A DNA stretch of 24,217 nucleotides from an uncultured Opitutia bacterium (GCA_903938935.1 CAJAFD010000056.1:1-24217), one strand, 5' to 3'. Numbered from the stretch's first letter, positions 1-9,501 are shown. Notes: a model not told the origin generated them from the sequence alone. Numbers and translations: made by a program.

Positions 1-1
1 C

Positions 2-3000
2 GTGCCGCTCTTTGGCCGGCTCTCCAACGTCGAACAACAGCGCGTCTTCGCTCCGACGCAGCGCCGCAAAGTCGTGCTCGCGACCAACATCGCGGAAACG
101 TCGCTCACGATCCCCGGCATCCGTTTTGTAGTCGATACCGGGCTGGCGCGCGTGAGCCGCTACACGGCCGCGGCGCGCACGCGGCGTTTGCCCATCGAGC
201 CGATTTCCCAGTCCAGCGCCGACCAACGCAAAGGCCGCAGCGGCCGTGTCGCCGAGGGCGTGTGTATTCGGCTGTATTCGGAAAAAGATTTTCTCGAGCG
301 CCCGCGCTTCACCGAGCCGGAAATTCGGCGCGCGAATTTGGCGGACGTCATTTTGCGACTAAAGGCCTTTGGGCTCGGCGACATCGAGCGCTTTCCCTTT
401 ATCAACCCGCCGGCGCCGAAGGCGATTCGCTCGGGCTACGTGCTGCTCGAAGAAATCGGCGCGTTGGCCACGGAAGAAACCGGTGATCTCGTGCGACCGC
501 TGACGCCCGTCGGGCGCGAACTCGCGCGGTTGCCAGTCGACCCAACCGTCGGGCGCATGATCTTGCAGGCGCGCACGGAAAAAGCGCTGCGCGAAGTCCT
601 CGTCATCGCCGCCGGCCTGAGCATCCAAGACCCGCGCGACCGGCCGATGGATAAACAGCAAGCTGCCGATGCCGCGCACCGACGTTTTGCGCATCCGGAT
701 TCCGATTTTCTTACGCTGCTAAATATCTGGGAGGCGTTTCATGATGAGTTTGAGCGGCTGACGCAGGCGAAGCTGCGGCGGTTTTGCCGCGATCATTTTT
801 TGAGTTACACGCGCTTGCGCGAGTGGCGCGACGTGCACGCGCAATTGCTCGGTACTTTGCGTGAGCGGGAGGCGTTTCGGATGTCGTCGATTTACGACGG
901 CACCCGCGAACACGCGGAGCGAAATCCGGATCAGCCGCTGGCGTTTGGCACGCCCGGATATCGGGCGATTCACCGCAGTATTCTCTCCGGCTTGCTCGGC
1001 AACATCGCGCAACTCGACGAAGACAACGGCGGTTATAAAGCCACCAACGACCGGCGCGTGGGCCTGTTTCCCGGCTCGGTTTTATTTCGGCGCGAAGAAC
1101 CGAAGCGCGGTAAACCCGATCCTGCCGCGGCGCCCAAGAAAGGCCCAAAGACCCCGCGCTGGATCATGGCCGCGGAGATGATGGAGACGACGCGGCTCTA
1201 CGCGCGCACCTGCGCACGCCTCGACCCGCTGTGGGCGCTCGACCTCGGCGCGCACGTCGTTCGCGTGGCGCACAGCGAACCGTTTTGGAACGAAGAGGCG
1301 GGACGCGTCATGGTGAAGCAACGCACGCGCCTCTACGGCCTCGAACTCGAAAGCCGCGCCGTGGGCTACGGGAAAATCAATCCCGTGCACGCGACGGAAA
1401 TTTTTATCCGCGAAGCGCTCGTGAATGACACCGTCGTTTTCCCGCTCGATTGTCTGCTGCACAACCGCGCCGTACGGGCGAAAATCGAAAACGCACTCAC
1501 GCGCACACGCGACACCGGTTACCTCAATCTCGACGAGGCGATTTACCGTTTCTACGCGGCGCGCCTCGTGGCGGAAGAAAATCCGCAGCATATTTCCTCA
1601 GTCGCAGAGTTGGTCGACCTCGTCCGCGAACGGCGGGGCGCGGAACCGGATTTCCTCCTGCTCGAGCCCGAGGATTTACGCGATCCTGACACGCTGCAGC
1701 ACGATGCGGTGGCGTTTCCCGAGGCGCTGCCCCTGGCGAATTCAGCCTTGCCGCTCGCGTACTCGTATAAACCCGGACAGGCGGATGACGGGGTGACGCT
1801 CGACGTCAACGTGCGTGATGCGGCTACGCTCACGGTGGCCGCGCTCGACTGGGCCGTGCCGGGACATCTCGAGGCAAAAGTGGAACACTACCTGCGGGCG
1901 CTACCGAAGGAATTGCGCCGCGCTTTTGTGCCGTTGAATGAGACCGCGAAAAAATTCGTGGGCTGGGTCGCAGCGCGCGACCGGCTCACGGACCGCCGCG
2001 AGACGTTGACCGAGGCCTTGGCGGCAGAGTTGCGCGAACGCTTCCGCCTCGGGGTGCAGGCCAAAATCTGGGACGACAAACCGTTGCCCGATCATCTCCG
2101 CGTGCGCGTGCGCGTCGTGAATGATAACGGGGTCGAGCTCTGCGCGAGCCGCGAGCTGGCGGAGATTCATGCCGCGCTCCAGCAGCGCGGCCGCGAAGCG
2201 ACGGTGGCCGTGGCGAAGGCTGAGCCCGAAGTATGGCGCCGCGCCCGCGCGCAGTGGGAAAAACCGCCGCAGACGACGTGGACTTTTGGTGACATTCCGC
2301 CGCGCGTGCGCGTGAGCGAGCAGGCGGGCGTCCCCGTCGAGGCGTTTCCGGCGCTCGTGGTGGAAAATGGCGGGGTGGCGTTGCGGCTCGCGCGCACGCC
2401 GGAAGAAGCGCAGGCGGCGACGGCGCGCGGACTGTCGGCGTTATTGGAATCTCACGTGCGCTACGAATTGGGCTGGCTGGAGCGCGATTTGAAGGCGTTG
2501 CGCGAACTCGGGGCGTTGCTCGCGACGTTGGTGCCGCTGGTGGATTTGCAAACGCACGCGCTGGGTTCGATTCGGGCGTGGGTGTGCGATGCGAAACGCG
2601 TGGGCGCGCTCACGACGACGACGTTTGGCGCGGCGGTGGATCGGGCGAAAGCGGATCTGCGTGGGTTGGTGCCGCGTTATGTCGAGCAGTTGCGGGAGAT
2701 GCTGACGTTGCGGCTGGCGCTCGAGGTGCACGCGACGCCGTACGCCGGACTGGCGGGGGATTTGGCGGCGTTGTTGCCGGCGGATTTTGTGCGGACGACG
2801 CCGTATGCGCAGCTCGCGCATTTCCCGCGATATCTCAAAGCGATGAAGCAACGCGCGGATCGTTGGCGGCAAAATCCGGTTAAAGACACCGAGCGGGCGC
2901 GTCAGTTAGCGCCTTATGTGGCCGCGGCGGCGAAGTTGAGAGACCGTGAGGAGGGCGGAGCGTTTCGGTGGTGGGTGGAGGAATTTCGCGTGAGTCTTTT

Positions 3001-3235
3001 TGCGCAGGAATTGGGGACAGCGGAACCGGTGTCGGCGGTGAAACTGGATCGCTGGCTGGCCAGTTTTGGCAAAGTCGGCAGCGTGGAAACAAAGTCCGAG
3101 GCACCGCCAAAATCGGTGGCGGTAAAAACCCCTGCGCCTGCGCCGGTTGCGCCGTTGGCGACCGTGAAAATGCCGGACAAGAAAAGCGGGCCGCTCAAAA
3201 ACTTCGGCGCGTTGGATAAATTTATCCAACGTTAG
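2..3235 (+). CDS. hrpA: ATP-dependent RNA helicase HrpA, 5'-truncated by the window edge
   Basis: DEAH-box RNA helicase of the HrpA type, which unwinds RNA using NTP hydrolysis in the cytoplasm; in E. coli HrpA is linked to mRNA processing and rescue of stalled ribosomes. The frame is open from the first bases, so the N-terminal RecA domain with the Walker A and DEAH boxes lies outside the window. Visible from residue 1 of the 1077 seen: helicase C domain with motif V (LATNIAETSLTI, 26-37) and motif VI (QRKGRSGR, 75-82), then HA2/winged-helix, an OB-fold region and the long DUF3418-type C-terminal domain that separates HrpA from shorter DEAH proteins. A basic, proline-rich insert sits near residues 365-385, and the C-terminus is a low-complexity Pro/Ala/Lys tail. 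It is upstream of, and co-directional with, the DUF1549 gene (61 bp gap), but a functional link is unlikely. Confidence 0.93.
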   Translation: MPLFGRLSNVEQQRVFAPTQRRKVVLATNIAETSLTIPGIRFVVDTGLARVSRYTAAARTRRLPIEPISQSSADQRKGRSGRVAEGVCIRLYSEKDFLERPRFTEPEIRRANLADVILRLKAFGLGDIERFPFINPPAPKAIRSGYVLLEEIGALATEETGDLVRPLTPVGRELARLPVDPTVGRMILQARTEKALREVLVIAAGLSIQDPRDRPMDKQQAADAAHRRFAHPDSDFLTLLNIWEAFHDEFERLTQAKLRRFCRDHFLSYTRLREWRDVHAQLLGTLREREAFRMSSIYDGTREHAERNPDQPLAFGTPGYRAIHRSILSGLLGNIAQLDEDNGGYKATNDRRVGLFPGSVLFRREEPKRGKPDPAAAPKKGPKTPRWIMAAEMMETTRLYARTCARLDPLWALDLGAHVVRVAHSEPFWNEEAGRVMVKQRTRLYGLELESRAVGYGKINPVHATEIFIREALVNDTVVFPLDCLLHNRAVRAKIENALTRTRDTGYLNLDEAIYRFYAARLVAEENPQHISSVAELVDLVRERRGAEPDFLLLEPEDLRDPDTLQHDAVAFPEALPLANSALPLAYSYKPGQADDGVTLDVNVRDAATLTVAALDWAVPGHLEAKVEHYLRALPKELRRAFVPLNETAKKFVGWVAARDRLTDRRETLTEALAAELRERFRLGVQAKIWDDKPLPDHLRVRVRVVNDNGVELCASRELAEIHAALQQRGREATVAVAKAEPEVWRRARAQWEKPPQTTWTFGDIPPRVRVSEQAGVPVEAFPALVVENGGVALRLARTPEEAQAATARGLSALLESHVRYELGWLERDLKALRELGALLATLVPLVDLQTHALGSIRAWVCDAKRVGALTTTTFGAAVDRAKADLRGLVPRYVEQLREMLTLRLALEVHATPYAGLAGDLAALLPADFVRTTPYAQLAHFPRYLKAMKQRADRWRQNPVKDTERARQLAPYVAAAAKLRDREEGGAFRWWVEEFRVSLFAQELGTAEPVSAVKLDRWLASFGKVGSVETKSEAPPKSVAVKTPAPAPVAPLATVKMPDKKSGPLKNFGALDKFIQR

Positions 3236-3296
3236 CATCCCGACGTTGCGATTTTCTGCCGGCTTAGTTTATTCAGCTACGATTTTTATCCGCCAG

Positions 3297-5786
3297 ATGC
3301 TTCACCCCTTTTCCGCTCCGCTAGGCGCTGCTGCCGCTATTTTTTTCTGCACCCTGAGTGTGTCCACGCCTTTAGCCGCCGCTGTGCCGGTGGACTTCAC
3401 GCGCGACATCCAGCCGATTTTTGAGGCGAGCTGCGTGCAATGCCACGCGCGGGGTAAAGAAAAAGGTGGTTTTAGCCTAGAAACGCGGGCCGATTTTCTC
3501 GACGGCGGCGAAACTGGCATCGCGGCCGTGGCGGGCCAGAGCGCGGAGAGTCCGGTGATGAAACTCATCACGAGTTTGGACGCCGAGACGGTGATGCCAA
3601 AAAAGGGTAAAAAACTTACGCCGCAACAGGTGGCGATTTTTCGCGCTTGGATCGATCAAGGCATGGTGTGGCCGCAGGAAATTAATTTCGCCAAACACGA
3701 GCCGGCGAATCTACGGCCGCGGGAGTTGACGAGTTTGGCGGTACCAGCGGCGGCGAATCCCGTGGATGGTTTTGTCGGTACGAGCATGGCGCAACAGGGC
3801 GTGCCGTGGCCGCAGCGGGTCGATGATCGCGTCTATGCGCGACGCGTGTGGCTCGATACGATCGGGCTCTTGCCGCCGCCGTCGGAGCTGGAGGCCTTTG
3901 TCGCCGATGGGGCGGCGGACAAACGCGAACGTCTCGTGGCGCGGCTCCTCGAAAATCGCCAGGCTTACGCGGAGCATTGGCTGACGTTTTGGAATGATCT
4001 TCTCCGCAATGACTACAAAGGCACCGGCTACATCGACGGCGGGCGCAAGCCGATCACTTCGTGGCTTTATACCGCGCTCGCGCGGAATCTGCCGTACGAT
4101 CAATTTGTCGCGCAGCTCATTAATCCCGGCGCCGAAGCCGAGGGCTTTACCAACGGCATTCTTTGGCGTGGCGCGGTCAACGCCAGCATGGTGCCGCCGA
4201 TGCAGGCCGCGCAGGGCGTCGCGCAGGTGTTTCTCGGCGTGAATCTCAAGTGCGCTTCCTGCCACGATAGTTTTATCAACGAATACACGCTCAAAGACGC
4301 TTACGGTCTCGCGAGCGTCTACGCCGATGGCCCGCTCGAAATCGCCGAGTGCGATAAACCTACGGGCCATATCGGACAGGTGAAATTTCTCTACGGCGAA
4401 CTCGGATTTATCGACGGCAAAGCCGACCCAGCTACGCGCAAACGCCAACTCGCGGAGATCATCACCGGTCGCTCCAACGGTCGCCTGCCGCGCACGATCG
4501 TGAACCGCCTTTGGCAACGTTTCATGGGCTACGGCCTCGTCGAGCCCGTCGATGAAATGGATAAACCGGCTTGGTCGCCCGAGCTCATCGATTGGCTCGC
4601 GGAGGATCTCGTCGCGCACGGCTACGATCTCAAGCACACCCTCACGCGCATCCTGACTTCGCGCGCGTATCAGTTGCCCGTGGTCAATGTCGGCGAGACG
4701 GAAGAGCATTACGTGTTTCGCGGTCCTGGCGTGCGTCGCCTGAGCGCCGAGCAATTTTCCGACGCGCTGCTCACGCTCAGTGGTTCCGAGCACGCGGCCA
4801 AAGCCGATGCGCGTTTGAACCGTGCAGTCGCGTTGCAGGACTCGGCGGCGACGCCAGCGTTAGCGCTTCAGCCCAAATGGATTTGGACGAACGCCCACGC
4901 TGCCACCAAGACGAAGCCCGCGGCGGTGGTGTTCAAACGCGAAGTGACGCTCGCGACGCTGCCGACGGATGCGTTTATCGCGATCGCGGCGGACAACAGT
5001 TACACGATCACGATCAACGGCCAAGCCTATGGCGCCTCCTCGAAACGCACGAGCGCCGGTCCGGACCTGATCGACATGCGGGGAAAATTTAAAGTCGGCG
5101 TTAACACCCTCAGCATCATGGCGGTCAATCTCACGCCCGAAGGCGCGACGCCGATTCCACCCGCCGTCATCGGGCCCAACGGCAAAGCTTTGCCCTTTGA
5201 TCCCAAGGTGCCACAGCTGGAATTTCCGTCCGAAGCCAACACCTCGGCGGGGCTCATCCTCTACGCCCGCGTGCGGGCCGAAGGGCAGGTCATGGATTTT
5301 GTCTCCGATGCGACGTGGACGACGGATGTGGGGCCGGTCTTTGAACTCGGCGGCGTGGAACTCGCGCCCTGGAAACACGGGGCCAGTTTCATGGAGCTCG
5401 CGGCGGCGATGCCGGAAAAATTACCCGTGCAGCGCGCGTCGTTGTTGGCGGCGGATCCTTTGATGTCGGCCCTGGGCCGGCCCAACCGCGAGCAAGTCGT
5501 GACCGTGCGCCAAGGCACCGCGACGACCTTGCAAGCGCTCGAATTGACCAATGGTGCGACGCTCGCTGCGAATCTTAAAACCGCTGCCGAAAAAATCCTA
5601 GCGACCGCGCCGAAAGACTCCGCGCAGCTCGCGACGACGCTGTATCGCCAAGCTCTCAGCCGCGGTCCAACGCCGGCCGAACTCGCGTCCGCGACGCAGC
5701 TCTTGGGTTCGCCGGTTCAAGCCGAAGGCGTCCAAGATCTGCTCTGGGCGCTGGCGATGTTACCCGAATTTCAACTGATCTACTGA
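3297..5786 (+). CDS. PSCyt1/DUF1549/DUF1553 exported cytochrome-type protein
   Basis: Exported multidomain protein typical of Planctomycetes and Verrucomicrobia, 829 residues from this start. The ATG at 3297 is preferred over an in-frame TTG at 3246 because it gives a clean signal peptide (about 1-29, ending in a run of Ala). Domains in order: cytochrome c-like PSCyt1 with haem motif CVQCH (46-50) and a possible axial Met100; DUF1549 (about 175-360) with a second haem-like motif CASCH (319-323); DUF1553 beginning near 395 (motif VNRLWQRFMGYGLV). A beta-rich segment (about 525-690) interrupts DUF1553, which resumes at LGRPNREQVVT (726-736). The family has no proven biochemical function; it is usually paired with DUF1501 genes, as here (27 bp gap). 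A role in redox-linked breakdown of complex carbohydrate has been proposed for such pairs, which is inference. No Shine-Dalgarno is visible. Confidence 0.9.
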   Translation: MLHPFSAPLGAAAAIFFCTLSVSTPLAAAVPVDFTRDIQPIFEASCVQCHARGKEKGGFSLETRADFLDGGETGIAAVAGQSAESPVMKLITSLDAETVMPKKGKKLTPQQVAIFRAWIDQGMVWPQEINFAKHEPANLRPRELTSLAVPAAANPVDGFVGTSMAQQGVPWPQRVDDRVYARRVWLDTIGLLPPPSELEAFVADGAADKRERLVARLLENRQAYAEHWLTFWNDLLRNDYKGTGYIDGGRKPITSWLYTALARNLPYDQFVAQLINPGAEAEGFTNGILWRGAVNASMVPPMQAAQGVAQVFLGVNLKCASCHDSFINEYTLKDAYGLASVYADGPLEIAECDKPTGHIGQVKFLYGELGFIDGKADPATRKRQLAEIITGRSNGRLPRTIVNRLWQRFMGYGLVEPVDEMDKPAWSPELIDWLAEDLVAHGYDLKHTLTRILTSRAYQLPVVNVGETEEHYVFRGPGVRRLSAEQFSDALLTLSGSEHAAKADARLNRAVALQDSAATPALALQPKWIWTNAHAATKTKPAAVVFKREVTLATLPTDAFIAIAADNSYTITINGQAYGASSKRTSAGPDLIDMRGKFKVGVNTLSIMAVNLTPEGATPIPPAVIGPNGKALPFDPKVPQLEFPSEANTSAGLILYARVRAEGQVMDFVSDATWTTDVGPVFELGGVELAPWKHGASFMELAAAMPEKLPVQRASLLAADPLMSALGRPNREQVVTVRQGTATTLQALELTNGATLAANLKTAAEKILATAPKDSAQLATTLYRQALSRGPTPAELASATQLLGSPVQAEGVQDLLWALAMLPEFQLIY

Positions 5787-5813
5787 GTCCCGATTTCACC
5801 CGCGCACCCAGCC

Positions 5814-7358
5814 ATGAATCTCTCCCGTCTCATCGCCCAACACACCGCTCGTCAGGCTCGGCCCGATTTGTGGTCGCGTCGTGATTTTCTCAAAACGGCG
5901 TCAACCGCTACGCTCGCGGCCCTCGCGGCCGGTGCGCCGCGTCCGCTCTTCGCGGACGAGGAATTAGAAAAAATCGCGCCGACCGCCGATCGCGTGATCG
6001 TACTCTGGATGGGAGGCGGGATGGCGCACACGGAGACCTTTGATCCGAAGCGCTACACGCCTTACGCGCCCGGACTCGACCCGAATGAAGTGTTGAGCAC
6101 GTTTCCCTCGATTCCGACGAACGTCGATGGCGTGCGTTTCTCGGCAGGGCTGGAACATCTCGCGCAAGTGATGGATCGCGGGACGTTGATCCGCGGCATG
6201 CAGGCGGCGGACCTCGGATTTATTCTGCACTCGCGGCACCAGTTTAATTGGCACACGGGCTACGTGCCGCCGCAGACGGTCGCGGCGCCGCACATCGGCG
6301 CGTGGATGGCCCGCACGCTCGGGCCGCTCGATCCGGCGATGCCGGCGTTTATTAACATCGGCCAGCGTTTCGATCTCGGTGAAGGCGAAGAGTTGAAGGC
6401 GTTCACGACGGCGGGATTTCTCGGGAGCGAATACGGTCCTTTCAACGTCGCTTTCCCTGAGCAAGCGGCGGATGCGGTGCGGCCGCCGGCGGGAATGAGC
6501 CCTGGCCGTTTTGCTAATCGGGAAAAATTTTACCGCGAATTGCTCGCCGCTAGCCCGATCGGACGCGAAGGCAGCGGCTATCAAAAAGATTCGCTCCTGC
6601 GCTCGATGGACAACGCGCACCGCCTGCTCAGTTCGCCCGCGGCGAAGGCGTTTGATCTCTCGCTTGAGCCACTGGAGCGCACGCGAAAATATTTTCCAAC
6701 CTTTGAGCCCGGCATGCGCTTCGACGCGCCCCGCGATCGCTTCGGTGCCAAATACGAGGAGAGTATGATCGGGCGATTTGGTCTGGGCTGTTTGCTTGCG
6801 CGGCGACTTTGCGAAGCGGGGGCGCGTTTCATCGAAGTGACGACGGAGTATATTCCCTTTCTGAATTGGGACACGCACGAGAACGGACACGCGCGGCTCG
6901 TCGGCATGAAGCAGATGATCGATGCGCCCATCGCGCAACTCGTGCTCGATCTTGAGGAACGCGGGATGCTGGATCGCACGTTGATCGTGATCGCGAGCGA
7001 GTTTAGCCGCGACATGATGCTCGAGGGCAAACCGGAGAAAACCGTGAAAGACCAAGTGCCCGTGCCCGCGGTGCTCAACGACGCGAAATTCTACGGTATG
7101 CACCGGCATTTCACGGCGGCGGGCAGCGTATTGATGTTTGGCGGCGGGATGAAGCGCGGCTATGTCCACGGCGTGACCGCCGACGAGCGTCCGTGCAAGA
7201 CGATCAAAGATCCCGTCACGATCAGTGATTTACACGCCTCGATGTATCGCGCCGTCGGGATCCCGGCGAATCACGGTTACGACGTGGAGAAGCGGCCGTT
7301 TTACGTCACCGCCGATGGCAAAGGCCGAGCGGTGCGGCCCTTATTCGCCAGGGGTTGA
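5814..7358 (+). CDS. DUF1501 family protein, Tat-exported
   Basis: DUF1501 protein of 514 residues, distantly related to the sulfatase/alkaline phosphatase fold. The N-terminus carries a twin-arginine signal: SRRDFLK at 21-27 followed by a hydrophobic Ala/Leu stretch and a probable cleavage site after PLFA (about 47). Tat export implies that the protein folds, possibly with a metal, before crossing the membrane. Family-typical stretches include VIVLWMGGGMAHTETFDPK near 64-82, the NWDTHENGHARL segment (the usual DUF1501 NWDTH motif) and HRHFTAAGSVLMFGGGMKRGYVHG near the C-terminus. It lies 27 bp behind the DUF1549/DUF1553 gene, the standard pairing in PVC bacteria, and the two are likely co-transcribed. 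The substrate is unknown. The family call is firm, the function is not. Confidence 0.92.
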   Translation: MNLSRLIAQHTARQARPDLWSRRDFLKTASTATLAALAAGAPRPLFADEELEKIAPTADRVIVLWMGGGMAHTETFDPKRYTPYAPGLDPNEVLSTFPSIPTNVDGVRFSAGLEHLAQVMDRGTLIRGMQAADLGFILHSRHQFNWHTGYVPPQTVAAPHIGAWMARTLGPLDPAMPAFINIGQRFDLGEGEELKAFTTAGFLGSEYGPFNVAFPEQAADAVRPPAGMSPGRFANREKFYRELLAASPIGREGSGYQKDSLLRSMDNAHRLLSSPAAKAFDLSLEPLERTRKYFPTFEPGMRFDAPRDRFGAKYEESMIGRFGLGCLLARRLCEAGARFIEVTTEYIPFLNWDTHENGHARLVGMKQMIDAPIAQLVLDLEERGMLDRTLIVIASEFSRDMMLEGKPEKTVKDQVPVPAVLNDAKFYGMHRHFTAAGSVLMFGGGMKRGYVHGVTADERPCKTIKDPVTISDLHASMYRAVGIPANHGYDVEKRPFYVTADGKGRAVRPLFARG

Positions 7359-7422
7359 GCGGCGTTTGTTTTGTGCCGAGTGCATTGTTAGATCTTTTTT
7401 CAACCGTCGCATCATCTACTTT

Positions 7423-8232
7423 ATGAACCTCATACTTCTTCTCACAGCTTTGCTGGTAACGGCTACGGTTTCCTCCGCCAAGGTCATCACTCGCGGCATC
7501 GCCTACGAACACGCGGGCGTAAAACTCGAAGGTTATTTGGCCTACGACGACGCCAAGGTCTCCGCCAAAAATCCTGCGCCCGGCGTGCTCGTGGTGCCGG
7601 AGTGGTGGGGTTTGAACGACTACGCGAAAGGTCGCGCGGTTCAGCTGGCGGAGCTCGGTTATGTGGCGTTCGCGACGGATATGTATGGCGCGGGTGTCGT
7701 CACCGTTGATCCCAAAAAAGCCGGTGAACTGGCCGGACAATTTTACGGAAAACCGCTGATGGCGCAGCGCGCGCGGGCGGGACTCGATCAGTTGCTCGCC
7801 TCGCCGCTAGTGGATAAAGCGCGGGTGGCCGCGATCGGATATTGCTTCGGCGGCGCGGTGAGTCAGGCGCTGGCTTACAGTGGTGCGCCGCTGGTGGGCA
7901 TCGTGAGCTTTCATGGTTCGTTGATTCCGGCTTCGCCCGAAGCCGCGGCGGCGAACCGGGCTAAATTTCTCGTGTGTCACGGGGCCGTCGATCCGTTTAT
8001 CAAAGCGGAGGAACTCGCGGCGTTCTTGAAATCCATGAATGACGGTAAATTTGATTATCAATTTATGAGCTACGCCGGCGCGATCCACGCCTTTACGAAT
8101 CCGAAGGCGGACGACGTGGCGAAAGCGACCGGGCTCGTCGGCGGAATCGGCTATAATGCGGCGGCGGATCGTCGCTCCTGGGCGCACCTGCGGGTGTTTT
8201 TCGAGGAGATTTTCGCGGTGAAAAAAGGATGA
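7423..8232 (+). CDS. dienelactone hydrolase family protein with signal peptide
   Basis: Alpha/beta-hydrolase of the dienelactone hydrolase family, 269 residues. The ATG at 7423 is chosen because it starts a short hydrophobic signal peptide (about 1-19, cut near SSA); the frame is open further upstream, but that part overlaps the DUF1501 gene and is not protein-like. Catalytic triad by family position: Cys141 in GYCFGG, Asp190 in GAVDPF, His222 in AIHAF. These enzymes hydrolyse esters or lactones; a Cys nucleophile is typical of true dienelactone hydrolases. The signal peptide suggests a periplasmic place, unlike the classical cytosolic enzymes of chlorocatechol pathways, and no aromatic degradation genes are nearby, so the substrate is probably different. 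Its stop overlaps the next gene's start by 4 bp, indicating translational coupling. Confidence 0.88.
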   Translation: MNLILLLTALLVTATVSSAKVITRGIAYEHAGVKLEGYLAYDDAKVSAKNPAPGVLVVPEWWGLNDYAKGRAVQLAELGYVAFATDMYGAGVVTVDPKKAGELAGQFYGKPLMAQRARAGLDQLLASPLVDKARVAAIGYCFGGAVSQALAYSGAPLVGIVSFHGSLIPASPEAAAANRAKFLVCHGAVDPFIKAEELAAFLKSMNDGKFDYQFMSYAGAIHAFTNPKADDVAKATGLVGGIGYNAAADRRSWAHLRVFFEEIFAVKKG

Positions 8233-8708
8233 AGATTTTCGCTGCTCCCCTCGCTCGGATATTCGGGCCAGCGCTTGCGGTGCTCGCGCTGGGGTGCAGC
8301 AGCGGTTGTCTCGCCACAAAATTAGTCACAGCGCCGCTCAATCTCGCGGGTGCGGCGGTGAGAGTGGCGAGCGACACGGCGAGTGCGGTGGTGAAGACGT
8401 CGGGAAAAGTCGTCGTCGGGGCCCTGCGGGCGACGGGTTCGGTCGCCGATGGCGGAATCGTGGCGGCGGCTAAATGGGCGCGCGCGGGGATGGTGACGTT
8501 TGTCGATGCGGCGAACGGTGCGGTGGTGCGCGTACCTTGGGCGCAAGGGATGGATTTACTGGGTGGCGCGCAGGCGGCGAAGGTTCAATTCGCGTCGCGG
8601 GCGATCCAAGTCATCCGCGCCGGTAAACTCGTGCAGCATGGGGCGCAGCCCAACGTTTCTTTGCCGCTCGCCGCGGGTGATGTCGTGCGCGTAGGCGCGG
8701 GCAGCTGA
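8229..8708 (+). CDS. small putative lipoprotein, unknown function
   Basis: 159-residue protein, unrecognised. The N-terminus looks like a lipoprotein signal: basic start, hydrophobic core and a lipobox-like LALGC with Cys23 as the likely lipidated residue; a second Cys at 27 is possible but fits less well. The middle (about 35-90) is an Ala/Val/Gly-rich low-complexity stretch with several V-A-S-D/T-A-S type repeats, resembling an amphipathic or membrane-associated segment. The C-terminal 40 residues (VIRAGKLVQHG...LPLAAGDVVRVG) resemble the end of polysaccharide-export/SLBB-like beta modules, but this is too short to name. It overlaps the hydrolase gene by ATGA and ends 4 bp before the convergent ABC ATPase gene. 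Coupled expression with the exported hydrolase suggests a shared envelope role, which is inference. Confidence 0.7.
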   Translation: MKIFAAPLARIFGPALAVLALGCSSGCLATKLVTAPLNLAGAAVRVASDTASAVVKTSGKVVVGALRATGSVADGGIVAAAKWARAGMVTFVDAANGAVVRVPWAQGMDLLGGAQAAKVQFASRAIQVIRAGKLVQHGAQPNVSLPLAAGDVVRVGAGS

Positions 8709-8712
8709 AAGA

Positions 8713-9501
8713 TTAGCCGCGCTGGCCGAAGCGCAAGACGTAGCGGCCCGAGCGTCGGGTTAGACGGAGCGGCGTGGCGAACGTAGCGGAGAGTTGCGGT
8801 GTGGTGAGCGTGCGGGCTCGGGCGCCGGCGGCGACGACCCGGCCGGCGCGCATCAGTAGCGCGTGGGTGAAACACGGAAGGATTTCCTCGACGTGATGCG
8901 TGACGAGGACAAGGGCAGGGGTGTTTTTTTGGCGCGCGAGCCGATTGAGAAAACGTAGAAAATCTTCGCGAGCGACGGGATCGAGGCCGGCGCACGGCTC
9001 GTCGAGAATCAAAAGGCGCGGGCGGGCCATGAGGGCGCGCGCGATGAGCACGCGTTGACGTTCGCCTTGGGAGAGGAATTGCCACTCGCGGTTGACGAGG
9101 CGGGCGGCGCCGAGCGAGCGGAGAATTTTTTTCGCCGCGACGATGTCGGCGCGCGTGGGCGTGAGCCAGAGATCGAGTTGGGCGTAGCGGCCGCTAATGA
9201 CCGTTTCGAGGGCGGGTTCAGCGGCGGGCACGCTGGCTTGGAGGGCGCTGGTGACGATGCCGATCTGGAGGCGGAGCTCGCGCCAATCGGCTTCGCCATA
9301 GCGCTGGCCGAGGAGCGCGATGTCGCCGGAACTGGGCGAGAGGTAGCCGAGGAGCGCTTTGAGGAGCGTGGTCTTGCCGCAGCCGTTGCCGCCTAGAATC
9401 ACCCAGTGTTCGCCGCTTCGGACGCACCAATCGAGGCCGTGAAGAATGACGTTGTCGCCGCGGGTGACGCGGAGGCGGGAGACTGCGAGAATCGGGGCCA
9501 T
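8713..9501 (-). CDS. ABC transporter ATP-binding protein, orphan
   Basis: Single ABC ATPase domain, 262 residues. Walker A is GGNGCGKTT (37-45), signature LSQGERQ (143-149), Walker B LLILDEP (163-169) and the H-loop His is in THH (202). The closest type I recognise is the YlmA/ModF-like group of stand-alone ATPases, close to iron-siderophore and molybdate ATPases. No permease or binding protein is encoded next to it, so its partner must be elsewhere or it may act without a transporter; the substrate cannot be told from sequence. It converges on the lipoprotein gene with 4 bp between stop codons and no room for a separate terminator, so the two transcripts must overlap. Its start lies 129 bp from the divergent ArsC-like gene. 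Confidence 0.9.
   Translation of the reverse strand: MAPILAVSRLRVTRGDNVILHGLDWCVRSGEHWVILGGNGCGKTTLLKALLGYLSPSSGDIALLGQRYGEADWRELRLQIGIVTSALQASVPAAEPALETVISGRYAQLDLWLTPTRADIVAAKKILRSLGAARLVNREWQFLSQGERQRVLIARALMARPRLLILDEPCAGLDPVAREDFLRFLNRLARQKNTPALVLVTHHVEEILPCFTHALLMRAGRVVAAGARARTLTTPQLSATFATPLRLTRRSGRYVLRFGQRG

Noticed and set aside
3711..4793. 360-codon - strand open frame inside the DUF1549/DUF1553 gene
   Set aside because: Arg/Asp/His-rich antisense product without family likeness; the + strand gene is well supported.
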